Source: Bacillus canaveralius
GTDB lineage: Bacteria > Bacillota > Bacilli > Bacillales > Cytobacillaceae
Length of the DNA stretch: 46,903 nucleotides
Reading direction: 5' to 3'
NCBI RefSeq assembly: GCF_002860125.1
Contig: NZ_PGVA01000031.1
Location: 1 to 46,903, forward strand
A program made the position numbers and the translations under genes. Numbering within the stretch: the first letter of the stretch is position 1; the number at the start of each line of letters is the position of its first letter. This document shows, piece by piece, positions 44,747 to 46,903 of this stretch. The notes beneath the pieces are model-generated. The model was given only the letters and a program-made list of their open reading frames with translations. It had not been told where the DNA came from and ran no database searches.

Positions 44747-45238
44747 ATGAACATGGTCATTGCTTCATCGATTGGAGCGATTGGTATGGCAATTCTCGTC
44801 ATGTTCGTCCGGATAAAGGCTGCAAATAAACCGGTCACAGCGAGAAAAATTATTCTGCCGCCAATTTTTATGAGCACCGGAGCCTTGATGTTTTTATTTC
44901 CTTTTTTTCGGGTCACCCCTTTGGAAATAGTAGAAGCGTTAAGCGTCGGGATGCTCTTTTCAATCCTTCTAATAAAAACCTCCCGTTTTGAAGTACGGAA
45001 AAATAAAATTTATTTACAGCGTTCAAAAGCATTTGTGTTTATTTTGATTGGCTTGCTTATTATCCGTATTATCGGAAAAACGGTGCTGAGCGCGTCGATC
45101 GATTATGGGGAACTAAGCGGGATGTTCTGGATTCTCGCATTTGGAATGATCGTGCCATGGCGTGTGGCAATGTATTTAAGCTATAGAAAACTGTATACGG
45201 AAACGCATGGGCCGCCAAGACCGGTCCGCTTTCAATAA
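44747..45238 (+). CDS. ccdC: CcdC family membrane protein (YneJ)
   Basis: The 163-residue product has five or so membrane helices and matches the CcdC family in length and in motifs such as RIKAANKPVTARKIILPP, STGALMFLFP and WRVAMYLSYRKLY. In B. subtilis ccdC is linked to ccdA but is dispensable for cytochrome c. TAGGTGAGG lies before the ATG, slightly far. It faces the yneK gene across a shared terminator. Confidence 0.92.
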   Translation: MNMVIASSIGAIGMAILVMFVRIKAANKPVTARKIILPPIFMSTGALMFLFPFFRVTPLEIVEALSVGMLFSILLIKTSRFEVRKNKIYLQRSKAFVFILIGLLIIRIIGKTVLSASIDYGELSGMFWILAFGMIVPWRVAMYLSYRKLYTETHGPPRPVRFQ

Positions 45239-45269
45239 AAAAAACATCAGCGAGACTGATGTTTTTTTA
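45237..45269. terminator. Bidirectional terminator between ccdC and yneK
   Basis: AAAACATCAG and CTGATGTTTT enclose CGAGA, with A-tract and T-tract on opposite sides. It touches the end of the minus-strand gene. Confidence 0.92.
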
Positions 45270-45695
45270 TTGGAACAGATGGTCATATGGTGTAATATCA
45301 ATTTGTTTTTCAGCCAGTTTTTTTCTTAAAAATTTATGGTCACGTTTCGGTGTCGCTAAAATATAGCCGCGGATGACGAGCTCTTCGCTAATTTGTTTGG
45401 CATTGTCCTTAAGTGCCAGCTCGCCGATCTTTCCTGCGATTTTGTGCCTGGCCACATCCCTGAATAATTCCGGGACCGGACTTACCAAATCCTCAAGCAG
45501 CTCCTTCTCGCTGTCGTTCCAGAGCTTCCTCGTTTTATTCACATAATGCTCTTCCCAATCCATATCCGATTTGCCATCTTCCTTCGGCAGTTTCTTCAGG
45601 AATTTGCGGAACATAAAAAATCCGCCAATGGCAAAAGAACCGATCAATATAAAAATCCAAAATAAAATAAACCATAAGAACCAACCATCAAGCAT
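45267..45695 (-). CDS. yneK: YneK, DUF2621 membrane-anchored protein
   Basis: The 142-residue product has one N-terminal membrane helix (about 5-30, WFLWFILFWIFILIGSFAIGG) and a charged helical domain (KSDMDWEEHYVNKTRKLW, LLEDLVSPVPELFRDVARHKIAGKIGELAL, then TPKRDHKFLRKKL). This fits DUF2621 (YneK). Function unknown. The SD is AGGTGAGGA before the ATG at 45695. Its place after ccdC agrees with B. subtilis. Confidence 0.9.
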   Translation of the reverse strand: MLDGWFLWFILFWIFILIGSFAIGGFFMFRKFLKKLPKEDGKSDMDWEEHYVNKTRKLWNDSEKELLEDLVSPVPELFRDVARHKIAGKIGELALKDNAKQISEELVIRGYILATPKRDHKFLRKKLAEKQIDITPYDHLFQ

Positions 45696-45996
45696 AAATC
45701 CTCACCTGCAAATCTATTTTTAAGCAGTTGCCCGCTCACGCTTTCAATCCTATTATAATGTTTTTAAAGTCAGATAGACAAGCCGCAAATTTTACAGTGT
45801 CTAGCTGACGTCCGCAATTTTGGAGAGAATGATTGGAGCAGCGTGCGGGGGAATGTTGCTCTTCATAGCTTATCTAGGCTTGCGCCCGCAGTATTCTCAA
45901 AATCTCTTATGTAATTTTTGTCATCGTCTAATTATCACGATAAACAAGCCATATTTAAAAGTCATCCATATATATAAAGTAAAGGAGATGAAACAT

Positions 45997-46704
45997 ATGG
46001 TTAAATTTTTTATAGACCCGGGGCATGGAGGAAGGGATTCTGGTGCTAGTGCAAACGACATTGAAGAGAAACAGATTAATTTGCAAATTGCCTTAAGAGT
46101 CCAGGATATTCTTCTGTCTGAATACGAAAATACAGAGATCAAAATGAGTCGCACCGGTGACCAAAATTTGTCTCTTTCTGAACGGACAGCATTGGCAAAT
46201 AACTGGGGCGCGGATTTTTTGCTCTCGATTCATGTGAACGCTGGTGGTGGAACAGGATATGAAGATTATATCTATCCCGGAACAGGTGCCCCGACAACGA
46301 CCTATCATAATATCATCCATAATGAAGTAGTATCGGCGACAGGTTTCCGTGACCGCGGCAAAAAACAAGCCAATCTCCATATGCTGCGGGAATCGGCAAT
46401 GCCGGCGCTGCTGACAGAGAACGGTTTTATCGACAATGAGGCAGATGCAACCAGCCTAAAACAAGCTTCATTTATTGAGAGAATAGCACGGGGACATGTG
46501 AATGGACTTGCACGATCGTTCAACTTGGCTCAGAAACCGGATGGAATTGCCACACCTGTTGTAGAGATGTATACGGTAAGAGCAGGGGATACACTGAGTG
46601 AACTTGCAGTGCAGTTTGGGACATCGGTGGGAGAGTTGGTAAGGTTGAATCATATTAGGAATCCTAATCTGATTCGGGTGGGGGAGAGGATACGGGTTAG
46701 ATGA
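45997..46704 (+). CDS. N-acetylmuramoyl-L-alanine amidase with C-terminal LysM, CwlC-like
   Basis: The 235-residue product cuts the bond between muramic acid and the peptide stem. The Amidase_3 domain (1-175) has zinc ligands H10 (DPGHGG), E24 (EEKQINL) and H79 (LLSIHVNAGGG) and catalytic E141 (LTENGFID). It closely follows B. subtilis CwlC (GTGYEDYIYPGTGAPTTTY), a SigK-dependent mother-cell lysis enzyme, but CwlC ends in SPOR-type repeats, while this one ends in a LysM domain (about 191-235, VRAGDTLSELAVQFG). No signal peptide, as in CwlC, fitting release by cell lysis. AAAGGAG precedes the ATG at 45997; the frame's earlier start at 45820 is not supported. A terminator follows. Confidence 0.92.
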   Translation: MVKFFIDPGHGGRDSGASANDIEEKQINLQIALRVQDILLSEYENTEIKMSRTGDQNLSLSERTALANNWGADFLLSIHVNAGGGTGYEDYIYPGTGAPTTTYHNIIHNEVVSATGFRDRGKKQANLHMLRESAMPALLTENGFIDNEADATSLKQASFIERIARGHVNGLARSFNLAQKPDGIATPVVEMYTVRAGDTLSELAVQFGTSVGELVRLNHIRNPNLIRVGERIRVR

Positions 46705-46724
46705 GGACATATAATAGATTTAGG

Positions 46725-46770
46725 AGGGGAACAATCATTTAGACGATTTGTTCTCTTGATTTATTTTAAT
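46725..46770 (+). terminator. Terminator of the amidase gene
   Basis: GGGGAACAATC pairs with GATTTGTTCTC with one bulged T around ATTTAGAC, followed by TTGATTTATTTT. Confidence 0.65.
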
Positions 46771-46903
46771 ACATAATACATGGTGTTATGCCAAACATTT
46801 TCGATTGAGGACATTAAAATTGTCCGTTTTCCGGTCAAGCCTCTGTATGAGTAAAATGTTTGTAGGAGAATTATTTCCCTTCTCATCCAGATAATGGCGT
46901 AGC
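46771..46903. other. Right end of the window
   Basis: No gene seen. A short hairpin GGACA (46809-46813) with TGTCC (46821-46825) is followed by GTTTT, perhaps a terminator for a gene on the plus strand or a chance match. Confidence 0.3.

Overview
The window is chromosomal DNA of an endospore-forming member of the Bacillaceae; the species cannot be fixed from sequence alone. The backbone follows the Bacillus subtilis order cotE-mutS-mutL, miaA-hfq, spoVK-hflX-ynbB-glnR-glnA, lexA-yneA-yneB-ynzC-tkt, sirA-yneF, ccdA-yneI-yneJ-yneK. Spore genes are present (cotE, spoVK, sirA, a Spo0E-family gene, a CwlC-like mother-cell amidase), and the promoters, SD sites, LexA boxes, GlnR boxes and 0A boxes are of Bacillus type.

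Region by region. 0-5.5 kb: spore coat morphogen CotE and mismatch repair MutS/MutL. 5.5-7.7 kb: an accessory patch with an SOS-boxed promoter driving a 75-residue protein that is only the DNA-binding half of LexA, then an orphan XhlA-type phage lysis-accessory protein and a small membrane protein. 7.7-12.7 kb: HelD, then MreBH on the minus strand, MiaA and Hfq. 13-18.7 kb: SpoVK, HflX, YnbB, and the glnRA operon with two GlnR operators. 18.7-22.1 kb: an AT-rich insertion between glnA and lexA carrying a Kiwa-like antiphage pair in the order kwaB-kwaA, a secreted protein of unknown function and a DUF4257 membrane protein. 22.2-26.6 kb: the SOS locus (lexA divergent from yneA-yneB, then ynzC) and transketolase.

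26.6-37.8 kb: about 11 kb of accessory genes separating tkt from sirA, which are close together in B. subtilis. It holds two small genes of unknown function, a DUF2238 membrane protein, an alkaline-phosphatase-superfamily phosphodiesterase, an EEP-family phosphoesterase, two diacylglycerol-kinase-like lipid kinases, a zinc alcohol dehydrogenase, a class II aldolase with an unassigned N-terminal half, a likely second Lgt and a YkoP-like protein. The mix points to lipid or polyol-phosphate metabolism. I do not recognise a described pathway with this set, and it is the best candidate here for an undescribed system.

37.8-46.9 kb: SirA under Spo0A boxes, YneF, a heterodimeric BmrCD-like ABC exporter, a Spo0E-type phosphatase, CcdA, a CheY-like regulator, CcdC, YneK and the amidase. 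The core genes join DNA repair, the SOS response, nitrogen control and sporulation. The three accessory patches (5.6-7.5, 18.7-22.1 and 26.6-37.8 kb) sit between conserved genes.
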